A stretch of 64,000 nt of DNA from Spirogloea muscicola (taxonomy: Eukaryota > Streptophyta > Zygnematophyceae > Spirogloeales > Spirogloeaceae), in assembly GCA_009602725.1 (NCBI GenBank), contig WELB01000071.1, forward strand, positions 540,464-604,463. Reading direction: 5' to 3'. Shown here in pieces: positions 23,471 through 33,400 of this stretch (its first letter is position 1; every line of letters starts with the position of its first letter). The notes under the pieces are model-generated. The model was given only the letters and a program-made list of their open reading frames with translations, searched no databases and was not told where the DNA came from. The position numbers were made by a program, and so were the translations under genes.

Positions 23471-24685
23471 ATTTCTGGGCTGGCAAATTACAGCCATCGC
23501 CCTCTCTTAGAAGAGCTGTTTCTGTGTGGTGGCCTTCAGTGCCCTCCCTTCAGTGCCCTCCCCCCTTCCTAACAGCCGATTTTGCTAAGAGAACAAGAAG
23601 TAGTTGCTGAGTACAACTGCACTTACAAGAGCTTTGAAAGCTGCAGTCACAAATCGACCAGCCGGCACAGATCGATCTAATCTGTATCATTCAGATTTGT
23701 CCAGCTTGACAATCTTGCCCAAGCTCAACTCATGCACTAGGGCGCAGACAAAAGATCTTCGTCAATGTAATGGCAGCTCTTGAGTACAAACAACAATACA
23801 TAAACCCCTGCCCATGGTCACAAACTAGAGTTCAGTCCAAAGCAATGGCACAAGTCCCAAGTCTAAATCAATGCAGTGAAGAATCTTGGGTCCGTTCCGC
23901 AAGTAAAACTAAGCGAAGTAGTTACTAAACGATAATGAGCGTGCAAGAGGCTCTCCGATCATGGTTTCTTAAATTTTGTCACGGGACTTTTTGAAGGAAG
24001 CCGCTAGTCCACTAGTCACAGAACTCCCCGAGGAAATGGCTGTATTACCTGTCTCGGGACTTCCTGAGGTAAGCCACTAGTCCATGGGACCAAGGTTACT
24101 GATGACAAGTCCGCAGCCTATGTTGTCCTATCTTTGTTCGTGTTGCAAGCAATTTATGCAAGGACCAACTTGAATGCAAGCAATTCCTCGACCACAAGAT
24201 GATGACTTGTGCAGGGTCAGCAACTGTCAAAGAGGGTTGATGTGACTAGGCCTCAAACCACAACCTTGAGTGATTGACTCTAAGAACTAGCGTTCAGAAT
24301 TAGTACTCGCAGTAGACAGCACAATGCAAGGCAGAATCATAAAGACTTCGTGCAGTCGCTCGGGTCTGGCGAACGCTCACCAGCTGCTGCGCCTTCCGCA
24401 CCAGGCTCGACAATCTAAAGGGGTGGGGTGGGCGCAGGCGTGGACTCCAAGCAAGAGAGTGGCGGAAGCCGCATATTGTGAAGTGCTGCGCATCTTCACT
24501 AGTGCCTATGAGATAATGCGCTTGACCTTCAGCACAAATGCGGCTCCCGACGAGCTTGAGAGGGAGGCCGAGCCGAGCAAGTACACTATTTTGGCGCAAA
24601 AAGTGCAGAGAGTGGGGCTTCACAAAGCAAGCCCTAGGCTGATATGGGCTAGGTAACAAGGCGAAAGCACAGCTGAATTGACACT
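23471..24685. other. Intergenic repeats, no gene recognised
   Basis: Holds a direct repeat at 23985-24085: two copies about 70 nt apart of CGGGACTT followed by GGAAGCCGCTAGTCC or GGTAAGCCACTAGTCC. At 24530-24555 the minus strand carries one copy of a 24-nt unit that occurs twice more at 24806 and 24877. A 119-codon open frame at 24300-24659 (-) overlaps this repeat and shows no known domain. Confidence 0.5.
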
Positions 24686-24689
24686 TCAG

Positions 24690-24730
24690 GACTCATGAGT
24701 GAGAACATACACAACTGACAGGCTAAATGC
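24690..24730 (-). pseudogene. Possible LINE-B C-terminal scrap
   Basis: The minus strand gives SLSVVYVLTHES, resembling SASDLYVLTRGY at the end of LINE-B. Short and diverged. Confidence 0.3.
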
Positions 24731-24805
24731 GAGGAGACGGAATATGGGCCGGCCTTCCACAGCCATCCCCCTTTCTGCACACCTGGAAGGGGGCTGCACA
24801 CTCAG

Positions 24806-24915
24806 CGGGAGCCGCATTTGTGCTGAAGGGGGGCAATGTTGTGCAGAAAAGAGCCTAAAAAGCGGGGGGCTGCACTCTCGTCGGGAGCCGCATTTGTGCT
24901 GAAGGGGGCAATGAC
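24806..24915 (-). repeat. Two direct copies of a GGGAGCCGCATTTGTGCTGA unit
   Basis: The unit with its flank GAAGGGGGCAATG occurs at 24808 and 24882 on the plus strand, 74 nt apart, and once in inverted orientation at 24530-24552. It runs into a LINE-A-like GGCCAGCCCAAAAAGG tail at 24922, so the block may be part of a mobile element. Confidence 0.55.
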
Positions 24916-25039
24916 TGTGAAAGGCCAGCCCAAAAAGGGATGGACAAGGTCCGAAGGGGCCGGAAAAAGCGAGGCCACTTCTGAACGCCAAGCGGGAACG
25001 CGTGAACGGAGGTGAATAGGAGCAGAAGCCGCCATGCGA

Positions 25040-25486
25040 GCGAAAAGAAAGAGCTCGCCCATTGAGGATAGGGGCTGGAACAGCCAGCCCAAAAAAGAAT
25101 GGACTAAGTACGAGAAGAAAGAAGATCGTGTATTAGAAAGAAATGTAGGCCAAATGGCCGGGTACAAAGGCAAGCACATCTAAAAATCTACATAACCTAC
25201 AGCAGATTGACCCGCTCAATAACCACGGGTCAAAACATAAAGGTCACTACTCGATGCATGAATACTAGATGCCAGGAACGGAGCCCTTCTGCCACCTACT
25301 AGAGCTCGCCCAGCTTTCTGGTGCAAGGCACTAGCCTGAGCACGCTGCAAACAGGCCGAAACTCGACGTCGCAAGAGCGACAGGTATGCAGCTGGCAAGC
25401 CCATCTCAGCCGGAAACACATCTGCGCGTCGAGTGTAGCCTAGATTGGCAATGTTTTGAAGCAGAGTGTGGAAGCGAGGACCCAGA
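25040..25486 (-). mobile_element. LINE-B 5'-truncated copy with 3' UTR, followed by a LINE-A tail
   Basis: Read leftward: LGPRFHTLLQNIANLGYTRR and MGLPAAYLSLLRRRVSACL to the stop at 25216, then the 3' UTR with hairpin GGCCATTTGGCC to about 25120. A LINE-A tail (TTTTTTGGGCTGGCTGTTCC) follows at 25060-25105. The coding part is open but is cut upstream by the gap at 25487. The tail from 25125 to 25307 matches 34904-35086 with only a few differences, indicating recent copying. Confidence 0.85.
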
Positions 25487-25831
25487 NNNNNNNNNNNNNN
25501 NNNNNNNNNNNNNNNNNNNNNNNNNNNNNNNNNNNNNNNNNNNNNNNNNNNNNNNNNNNNNNNNNNNNNNNNNNNNNNNNNNNNNNNNNNNNNNNNNNNN
25601 NNNNNNNNNNNNNNNNNNNNNNNNNNNNNNNNNNNNNNNNNNNNNNNNNNNNNNNNNNNNNNNNNNNNNNNNNNNNNNNNNNNNNNNNNNNNNNNNNNNN
25701 NNNNNNNNNNNNNNNNNNNNNNNNNNNNNNNNNNNNNNNNNNNNNNNNNNNNNNNNNNNNNNNNNNNNNNNNNNNNNNNNNNNNNNNNNNNNNNNNNNNN
25801 NNNNNNNNNNNNNNNNNNNNNNNNNNNNNNN
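25487..25831. other. 345-N assembly gap
   Basis: Run of N between a LINE-B copy and a LINE-A copy, both on the minus strand. Probably unresolved retrotransposon sequence. Confidence 0.95.
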
Positions 25832-26150
25832 AGAATGAACAAAGAACGAGAAGGGGGCCAGAGGAAGCCAGAGGAAGCGCTAAGAAACCAAAGCACACAA
25901 AGAAAGAAAGCAGCTACAAATCACTCAGTAACCCCTGCTAAGCAGCTAGGGCTCTTCCGGCACGAAGGTGCAGCGCACGGGCCATGGACCTCTGCAGCGA
26001 GACGGCCAAGCGCATGCGATACACTTGCGCCAGCGACCCGGCTGCAGGAAAGTCTACCGGTTCACCATGGAAGCGACGGGCGATTGCGTGGCGGGCGAGC
26101 TGGTTAAGTAGAAAACCCCAGCCCCTATCCTCAATGGGCGAGCCCTTTCT
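25832..26150 (-). mobile_element. LINE-A 3' fragment with internal deletion
   Basis: The minus strand from about 26107 encodes LNQLARHAIARRFHGEPVDF and AGSLAQVYRMRLAVSLQRSM up to HLRAGRALAA, then jumps straight to the TTAGCAGGGGTTACTGAG end. It lacks about 20 codons present at 34315-34375. The 3' UTR continues to the gap. Just outside, at 26112-26150 on the plus strand, lies another LINE-A tail piece (CAGCCCCTATCCTCAATGGG), so two insertions in opposite orientation meet here. Confidence 0.85.
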
Positions 26151-26210
26151 TCTTTCCTCCTGCTTTCGTCGGGGGGATAGTTTTCCGGCAGGTAGTCTGT
26201 CGGATCGAAA

Positions 26211-28175
26211 ATGGCTCCCACACTGGCGGCCCGGCTGGCCCAACCCCGCCCTTTCCGCCAGTTCGAACTGCGGCCTCGAGAGACCTCCGCCCCACCCGCC
26301 GCCACCCGTCCCGCCGCCCTCGCCGCCGCCTCCTCCGCCAAAGCCGCCGCCGCCGCGAGCAGGCCCGTCGCAGCAGCCGCGCGCATGCGCGCCGACCCCA
26401 TGGCGCTCGCCGGCCCCGCTCCCGCCGCCGTCGCCGCGTCCTACAGCGAGGACGACGATGGCGACGAGGACGACCTTGCCAAGCTCATGCCCCACAGCTT
26501 TGCCGCTAGCCGCCTGGAGTACGGCGCCGGACTGGATGCGGGCCAGCTCGAGAGTCGCGGCGAGCCTGCTATGGTGAGCTCTGGCGCCCCGCTGCGGCGC
26601 CCTGTGGCTTTGCCGCTGCATTGCCTGCTGCCTGCTGGCTCTGCCTGCCATGAGCTGCTTGCCGCAGCCTGGCCAGGCCCGCCATACGTAGCATGTGACC
26701 TTTGGCGCTCTCGGCAGGCTCAGAAGCGCGGAGCGGTAGATGAGCCCTTGGCGGAGAAGGAGAACCTGGCCCCGAAGCCTCATCAGGAGAGTCGCCGCGA
26801 ACGGCTGCAGCACGCCAAGCGCCAGGGCAGCGGCCGAGCGACGAGCGCCCGCGCGTACGGCATGCTGCAGGAGCGCAAGTCCACGGCGGCCGCACCGTCT
26901 CGCCGTAAAAGCGGCGGTAAGCAAAGGCAGGAGGCAGAGAGCAGCGAACTGAGCATCAGTGGGCGGCGGATGCAGACACAGGCGGACCGGAGGCACGGCA
27001 CAGGGCGTGCCACCAACGCTCGCGGCTTCAGCTTCCACTCGGGCTGGGCCGGCGGCGGCCTCCCCCGCACGCCCCAGCGAGCCGACGCTGGCCATCCTGC
27101 CACCGTGCAGCAAGACTCGAAAGCAAGAACGGCGGATAGCATGGTGCAGCACTCGTCTCCCTTGGCCTACCGCGACCGGCAGAATACAACCACTGAGCTC
27201 GCCGGCGAGGCCATGGCCTGGGACGCTGAGCAGCTCGAAGTGGAGGAGATGGCGCCCGCGCACTGGCAAAGCCCGAGGCTGCCACAGGGCCCGGCCTCTA
27301 GGCACCCGGTCAGCCGCGACCAGCCAGCTGGCACCGCAAGCAGCAAGCCAGAGGAGAAGCAGCATGATGAGACAATCCAGGAGCGACCAACAGATGAGCT
27401 GCCGATGCTGTCCCTGCAAGCACTTGCGCATGTCGCTAAGATGCAAAGAGGAGAGCGGCTGTATGCAGAATACAGAGAACCGCCAGTTCCAGAGATGCCA
27501 GACATGGAGGATCCGGGCCAGTCGCCGGAACAGGGCTCCACACAGACGAAAGAGGGTGACTATCAGCAGCACCTAGAAGCCATGGCAAAGGCAGAGCCGT
27601 CACCGGCTGCAAAGGCTGCTCCGTCAAAAGCAAAGCGATTCAAGAAGGTGGCTCAGAAGCGGCGGCAAAGTCTGGCAGGTCACTACCGGACAGTTGTTTG
27701 CTACATATTCGTGCACTTACTTGAGCATAATTTCAACGGCACCAAGAGGCTATGTTGCATCCTGGACAAGTCTCTGCTTCAATCTAGCACTTGCATAAGC
27801 AGGACTTCACTCTCACCTACAAGCTGTATTCTCACACATACAGGAGCTGGAAGCAGTTGGTCTGGAGGAGTGCGGCGAAGCACACGAAAACGAGTGCGGC
27901 CACTGCAGTACTGGCGGAATGAACGCCTCATATATCGCCGCCAACATGCAAGTGAGAATATGTCCTTTCAAGAGCTTGATACTGATGCACACTTGACAAA
28001 CTAGGTGAACTATGCTGAAGGCATGTCTGCTGTGCTTTCTGCAGGTCTTCCCACTGTGGCATGCATAGAAACTGTGTCCCCAGAACCGCTCTGGCCACGT
28101 CCATCTGGCCGCAAGAGGAAGGTGTACCAACCCCACATTGCCAACATCTCACCACAGCAAGCTCCAAGTCTGTGA
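26211..28175 (+). CDS. CENPC: Centromere protein C (CENP-C), plant type
   Basis: CENP-C binds the CENP-A nucleosome and anchors the inner kinetochore. Exons 26211-26573, 26718-27678, 27844-27951 and 28045-28175 join in phase to 520 residues. The decisive part spans the exon 2-3 junction: RRQSLAGAGSSW, then GVRRSTRKRVRPLQYWRNE and RLIYRRQHASLPTV. This is the CENP-C motif, with the Arg residues that contact the H2A-H2B acidic patch and the Tyr-Trp pair that contacts the CENP-A tail. Everything before it is low-complexity, Ala-, Pro- and charge-rich, with no other domain recognised, as is usual for this fast-evolving protein. Only about 45 residues follow the motif and there is no cupin dimerisation domain, which resembles land-plant CENP-C rather than animal or fungal forms. 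The start is the first ATG after a LINE-A tail. Confidence 0.88.
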
Positions 28176-28634
28176 CCGCGGACTCTTCTAGACAAATTTT
28201 AATAATCAAGAGAGCAGTCAATATATGTGTTCAAGGCCCCTTGTACTTCTATTCACAAATTATCAACAGAAGATTTTGCTTTGCACAGCCTTGTCTTGAG
28301 CCCAGCAGAGAGCCAGCAGAGAGCCTGCCTGATGACTCAGCAATAAATGAAATGAATGTGGAAGTATACAGGTAAGCCACTGTTTTTGCTACATGTTCAG
28401 CAGTAAAGGAATAAAAATTAAAAGTACATTGCTAAGATGGAACTCTGATGATGATTGTAGGTCCACAAAATCAAACAGCTTACATGAAAGTTGCAGCACT
28501 TTATGAAGGACTAGTAGAGCAGACAGGCTGGTACATATCACAAGTCTGCTCCAACAGAATGAAATACATCACTGTGGTATTCAGTGAAGTGGAATCCAGC
28601 CACAACACAGGGCTAATCCTGCTGACCTGACCGC
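28176..28634. other. 3' flanks of CENP-C and the next gene
   Basis: Convergent intergenic region. Open stretches such as ESLPDDSAINEMNVEVYR (28315-28370, followed by GTAAGC) could be an alternative 3' exon of CENP-C, but I could not connect them in phase. Confidence 0.4.
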
Positions 28635-29487
28635 CTACCTAAGCGGCGGTGGAGCAACAGGGTATGGGTTGTAAGTAGAGCCTGCAGGCTTGTCCACTGG
28701 GTAGCCCATTGCTGGACCTCCATCTTGCACCACGCCAGGTCTGTCATAAGCAGGGTATGACTGCTGGGCGTTCACAGTCGGATTGAATGTGGGGATCTGT
28801 GGGGCCTGATTTCTGGCTATAAGAAGCCGTCTGCGCCTCCGCATGACAACAAAGAGGACGGCAAGTACTATAAGTGCCACAAGTACCACTCCGGCTGCAA
28901 TGACGCCGATACCCAACCATTGCGACCGATGTAGCTTCCGCGACTCCTGGGGTAGTAACCATAACCATAACCACGATAAAGGCGACCAGTTACATGGAGC
29001 TCTGGAACTGCAGCTTCAATGGGCTCTGATGCTGACAGCAAGGGCTTGTCAGTGGCTGCAACTTCTGTTTGATTGCATGACTCCAGGCAGCTGCTTGATA
29101 TCCTCAACAGGCGCCGGGCCACCAGGCTCACTTGACTGTCGCGAGCTGCAAGGTGAGAGGAGACAGTCAGTCCTTTGTCCTATTAAAACACACCTCAATT
29201 GGTGTACACTGTAGACCTAAATTCTACAAGTAGCAAAGTGAAGGCCAGCATAAGTGCCGCAGACGAGCTACTAAGGTGAGGTTGAGCAGGCCGGTCAAGG
29301 TTGAGCAGCGGCAGAATATAGTGCACGCCGAACACTGTCAGGGCCCCAAGAAGAACAAGCAGAGGGCAGGTGCGGGAGCAAAGAGTGTGGCAGTGTGATG
29401 AGTCGTACCAGCGGAAGCAGCGCCAGCAGCGCACGCGAGAAGGATCAACCCGAGGAGGAGGTGGGGCCGAGCCAACGGGCTGACCAT
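28635..29487 (-). CDS. Small type I membrane protein, unknown function
   Basis: Three exons on the complement, 29409-29487, 28994-29145 and 28635-28946, give 180 residues. N-terminal signal peptide (ARPHLLLGLILLACAAGAAS), a short luminal part with two Cys (SSCLESCNQTEV), one membrane segment (IGVIAAGVVLVALIVLAVLF) followed at once by MRRRRRLL, and a cytosolic tail rich in Pro and Tyr (YPAYDRP, YNPYPVAPPPLR). The positive-inside rule fits a type I topology. The second intron would be only 47 nt (28947-28993, GTAACT...CCCCAG); reading through it breaks the frame before the membrane segment. I do not recognise the family. The architecture resembles that of the gene at 35965-38009. Confidence 0.7.
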
Positions 29488-30336
29488 CGCGGCGGCGGCA
29501 AGAGCCGGGAGGCCGCACGACGTGGGAGCGGCCCCGCGGACGCTGCCAAGCGTCTGGAGCCTCGCACAAGAGCGGGAGGTGCGCCGGGACGGAGCGGCAG
29601 GCAAGAGGGCGGCGGAGGGGCGCAGGCGCCGCCCTTGTTGGGAGCGCGGGCGGAGGCGCGGCGAGGCGGCGCGCAGGGCGGGCGAGGCGGAAGCGGGCGA
29701 GTGCACTACGTGGGCGGGGCAGCGGACACTTGGTGGCCGACGGCCGTGTCCCGACCCAGCGCCACCTGTTTATAGGACTGCCAAGGGTTTGCGGGTCCCG
29801 ACGGGAGCGAGCAGCAGCGTCAGCTGGTGCGGGCAGCCCCGGCGGCGCGGGGGGAGGTCGGGAGCACCTTCCGGTGCTTCTTCCGGGAAGCTCGTCGCCC
29901 CTGTGGCCGCGTGCGCACCTGCTGGATCTACCCGTCTCTCCCCGTTCTGTCGTAGCTCTGTCAGGCCCCCGTCGTAGCTGCTAAGCGTTTTTGGCCCCTT
30001 CGAACCTTTGTCATTCTTTTCGGGCTGGCTTTTCACAGCCCTTGCCCCTATGGAAGAAGTGCCCGCCTATGGGGAGTCGGCGCGTAGAGCAAGACGTGGC
30101 ACTGGTCTCCAGCCCTTTCCTTCCATTGGTTTTAAATTTTGATCTTAGATTTATGCCCCCCCCAATTTCCAAAGCAAGTGAGCTATTCCTGAGAAAAAGA
30201 TAGAGAAAGTGCTCGCCCATAGAAAAAGGGGGCCAGCAAAGCCAGCCCGGAAAGAATGGACAATGTCCGAAAGCCAAAGAAAAAAAATCACACAGCTAGG
30301 CAGCTAGACAGGAAGAAACGACGGAACCACAGGAAG
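29488..30336. repeat. GC-rich promoter DNA and LINE-A tails in both orientations
   Basis: 29488-29980 is GC-rich and probably holds the promoter of the leftward membrane-protein gene. At 29990-30060 (+) there is a LINE-A tail (CGGGCTGGCTTTTCACAGCC). At 30215-30290 (-) there is another (GGCCAGCAAAGCCAGCCCGG on the plus strand). Confidence 0.6.
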
Positions 30337-30383
30337 CTCAATATCCACGGGTGAGCAACATCAGGTCAGAGTAGCTCGACGGG
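30337..30383 (-). pseudogene. LINE C-terminal scrap (YSDLMLLTRGY-stop)
   Basis: The minus strand encodes SSYSDLMLLTRGY and a stop, a clean end of a LINE ORF of a third subtype; the same peptide is at 58859-58894. It abuts the 5' side of the intact LINE-A, in the opposite direction. Confidence 0.7.
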
Positions 30384-30409
30384 GGCTGGGGCTCTCAATT
30401 GGGCTCGCC

Positions 30410-33400
30410 ATGGGGTCCGCGGCGGCGAGCAGGCCCCCTCCCGCGCCGGCCCCCGCCGCCTCCGCCGCGCCGCCCGCCGCCGCCGCCCCACCCACGCGTC
30501 CAGGGCGCCGTCGCCGGAGCAGGAGCCCCGAGTACCCCCAGGCCAAGTTCGCTTGGGCGCAGCGGTGTCTCACCCTGGCCGCCCTCCATGCCGCCACTGC
30601 GCCACCTCCGGAGCAGCCCCCCCTTCTTCCGCCGCCGTCATCCCCGCCTGAGGCGTCCGCGCGAGCGCAGTGCCCAACCTGCCCGCGGGACTTCAAAAAT
30701 CAGAAGGGTGTCTCCATGCACAAGAAGCATTGCAAGGGGTCTCCCAGCCCCGCCGGCACGACGCCCGGTGTGGCCGCCGCAGCTGGCAACCCCATCGCCA
30801 CGGTCCTGGCAGCCTCACCCCAGGAGCAGGCCACGGAGGAGCATCCACTGCCTCCCGCTCAGCCGCCGTCCCCACCGCCGTCGCCGCCGCCGCCGCCGCC
30901 CTCGACGCCGCCCGATGTGGCCGCCGCAGCTGGCAGCCCCACCGCCATGGTCCTGGATGCCTCACCCCAGGAGCCGGCCAGGGAGGAGCATCCACTGCCT
31001 CCCGCTCAGCCGCCGTCCCCACCGCCGTCGCCGCCGCCGCCGCCGCCCTCGACGTCGCCCGATGTGGCCGCCGCAGCTTGCAGCCCCACCGCCACGGTCC
31101 GGGCAGCCCGACCCCAGGAGCCGGCCACGGAGGAGCACCCATCGCCTCCCGCTCAGCCGCCGTCCCCACCGCCGTCGTGCCCACCGCGGTCAGCGCCATC
31201 GACGCCGCCCCCGTCCCCGCCGCCTCCACCTCCGCCGAGCGAGCCGGCGCCACCGCCGTCGCCCCCACCTCGCTCGCCCGACCCGCCGCGGTGCCAGCTG
31301 TGCCAGAAGACCTTCTCCACGCGGTCCGGCCGGTCCAACCACCAGCGAGCTTGCACGTGTACCAACAACCGTGCGGAGCAGGCGCGGAGCGCAGCGGCAG
31401 CGGGTGGTCGTCGAGGCCGACCAGGCAGGCCTCCCGCGCCGTCCCCGCCCACGCCTCAGCACTGGGAGTGGCTGGCAGGCCTCGACCTGGCCGCCGTTCA
31501 CCGCACGGCGGCCCTGCCGCTCCTTCGCCACGTCCCGCGCTGGGCGCGCCCGCACCTCCGCCGCGCGCTCCGCCCGGTGACGCAGCGGATCGTCGCGGAC
31601 CACAGGGACGAGGCCGCCTGGAAGCTCTTTCTCCTCTTCCCGCGGCTGTTGCTCGGGCGGGTCTCTCCCGACGGCCGCAAGCAGGGCCAGCAGCCCCTCT
31701 TGGAGCGCGTCCACATGTTCGAGAGCGGGCACTGGGAGGAGCTCCTGGCGAGGCACGACGCAGCCGTGGCGACGTCCGCGGCCAACGGTGGTGGCCGTGG
31801 GACTACACACGACCGGGCCGCCAGCGTCCGCAGGGCTCTTCGCTACGGCCACGCGGGTGAGCTCTCCCGGGCTGTGCAGGCCCTGGACGATGCGATGCTG
31901 GCGCCGACCAATGCGGCCACGCGGGCGGCCCTGGACTCCCTCCACCCCCCGGCCAGCTCCTCCCTGCCACCGTGGTTGGCCGCGTTCGCCCCGCCGGAGG
32001 AGGTGGTCTTGGAGGCCGACGCCCTCAAGAAGGCGCTCCAGACCAGCCGTCGCGCAGCCGCCGGCGGTCCCTCCCGCATGCTCACTGAGCACCTGCGGGA
32101 GATCTTCCTCGAGGGCGAGGCGGCGGACTTCAACGGGCTGCTGCAGATCTGCCAGCACCTGGCCAGGGACAACGTGCCGGCCGGCATCCGTGGCGTCCTG
32201 TGCACCAGCACGCTGCTCGCCCTCGACAAGCCGAGCGGGGGGGTCAGGCCCATTGCCATTGGGGAGGTCCTGTACCGCCTGGTGAGCCGCGTACTCTGGC
32301 AGCAGCATGCGGGGCCGGCGCAGGTGCACTTGGCGCCACACCAGTACGGCGCGGGGCTGCGGAGTGGAGGCGAGGCCGTCGTTCACGGGGTCCGTGCGAC
32401 CTTGGACCAGCACCCGGGGTGGCTGGTGCTGGCCGTCGACGTGGCGAATGCCTTCAACACCGTGGAGCGCGCCAGCATTGCGGAGGAGCTCCGGGCCTCC
32501 TTCCCCTCCCTGGTACCCTTTTTCCGCTTGGGGTATGGTCAGCCCAGCGACCTCCTCTGGCGGACAGGGGGTGAACAGGTGGAGGTCCTGCAGTCCCGCA
32601 CGGGCACGCGGCAAGGGGACCCCCTTGCCGGCTTCTTCTTTGCGCTCGCGCACAACCGGGCTCTGCAGGCAACCGCAGCGGCCCACCCGGGAGTCCTTCT
32701 CCCAACCTTCGCGGACGACACCACAATAGTCGGCCCTCCGGAGGACGTGGCGGCGGCCTTCGGTACCTTCGAGCAGCAGCTGGCCTCCCTCGGCCTGTCC
32801 ATTCGGGCGGCGAAGTGCGCGGCTTGGTCCCCTGGCGTTATTCCACCCACCCTGGCGCTGCCCCCCGGATGCCGGACTCCGGCGGATGGCTTCACCCTCT
32901 TGGGCGTCCCCATCGGCACGCCGGCCTTCGTGGAGGGGCAGCTGCGAGCCCGCCTCGAGGAGCACCTTCTGCCCGCGGCCCGGCTCCCCGAGCTGGAGGA
33001 TATGCAGCTGTCCTTGGCCATGCTGACCAAGGCCATAGGGCAGCGGCCCCAGTACCTGACGCGGGCCACCCCGCCGTCCCCAGGGGCATTGGCAGCGTAC
33101 GAGGCGTTCGACGCGGGCATGGGGGCGAGCTTGGCGGCCCTGGTCCGCCACCCGGGCTTCGTCCCGTCGTCAGCAGCTCTCCACCAGGCGGCGCTACCCA
33201 TCAGCCACGGCGGCCTCGGCCTGCGCCCGCTCGTCCGCTCATGCCGGGCGGCATACCTCGGCAGCTGGGCACAGACTGCCGCCTCCGTGGCGCAGCGCTT
33301 CTTGGTCCATGGCCGGCGTGCACTGGAGCAGGCGGTGGTGGAGGTGGACAAGGGCGCGCTGCCGTTCCAAGTGGCGCTTAGCACCGCCCACCAGGAGCTG

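Noticed and set aside
25938-27572. 544-codon minus-strand open frame
   Set aside because: It is antisense to CENP-C and only its last 55 codons are genuine, belonging to a LINE-A fragment.
31190-33151. 653-codon minus-strand open frame
   Set aside because: A shadow of the high-GC LINE-A ORF, whose plus strand carries all catalytic motifs.
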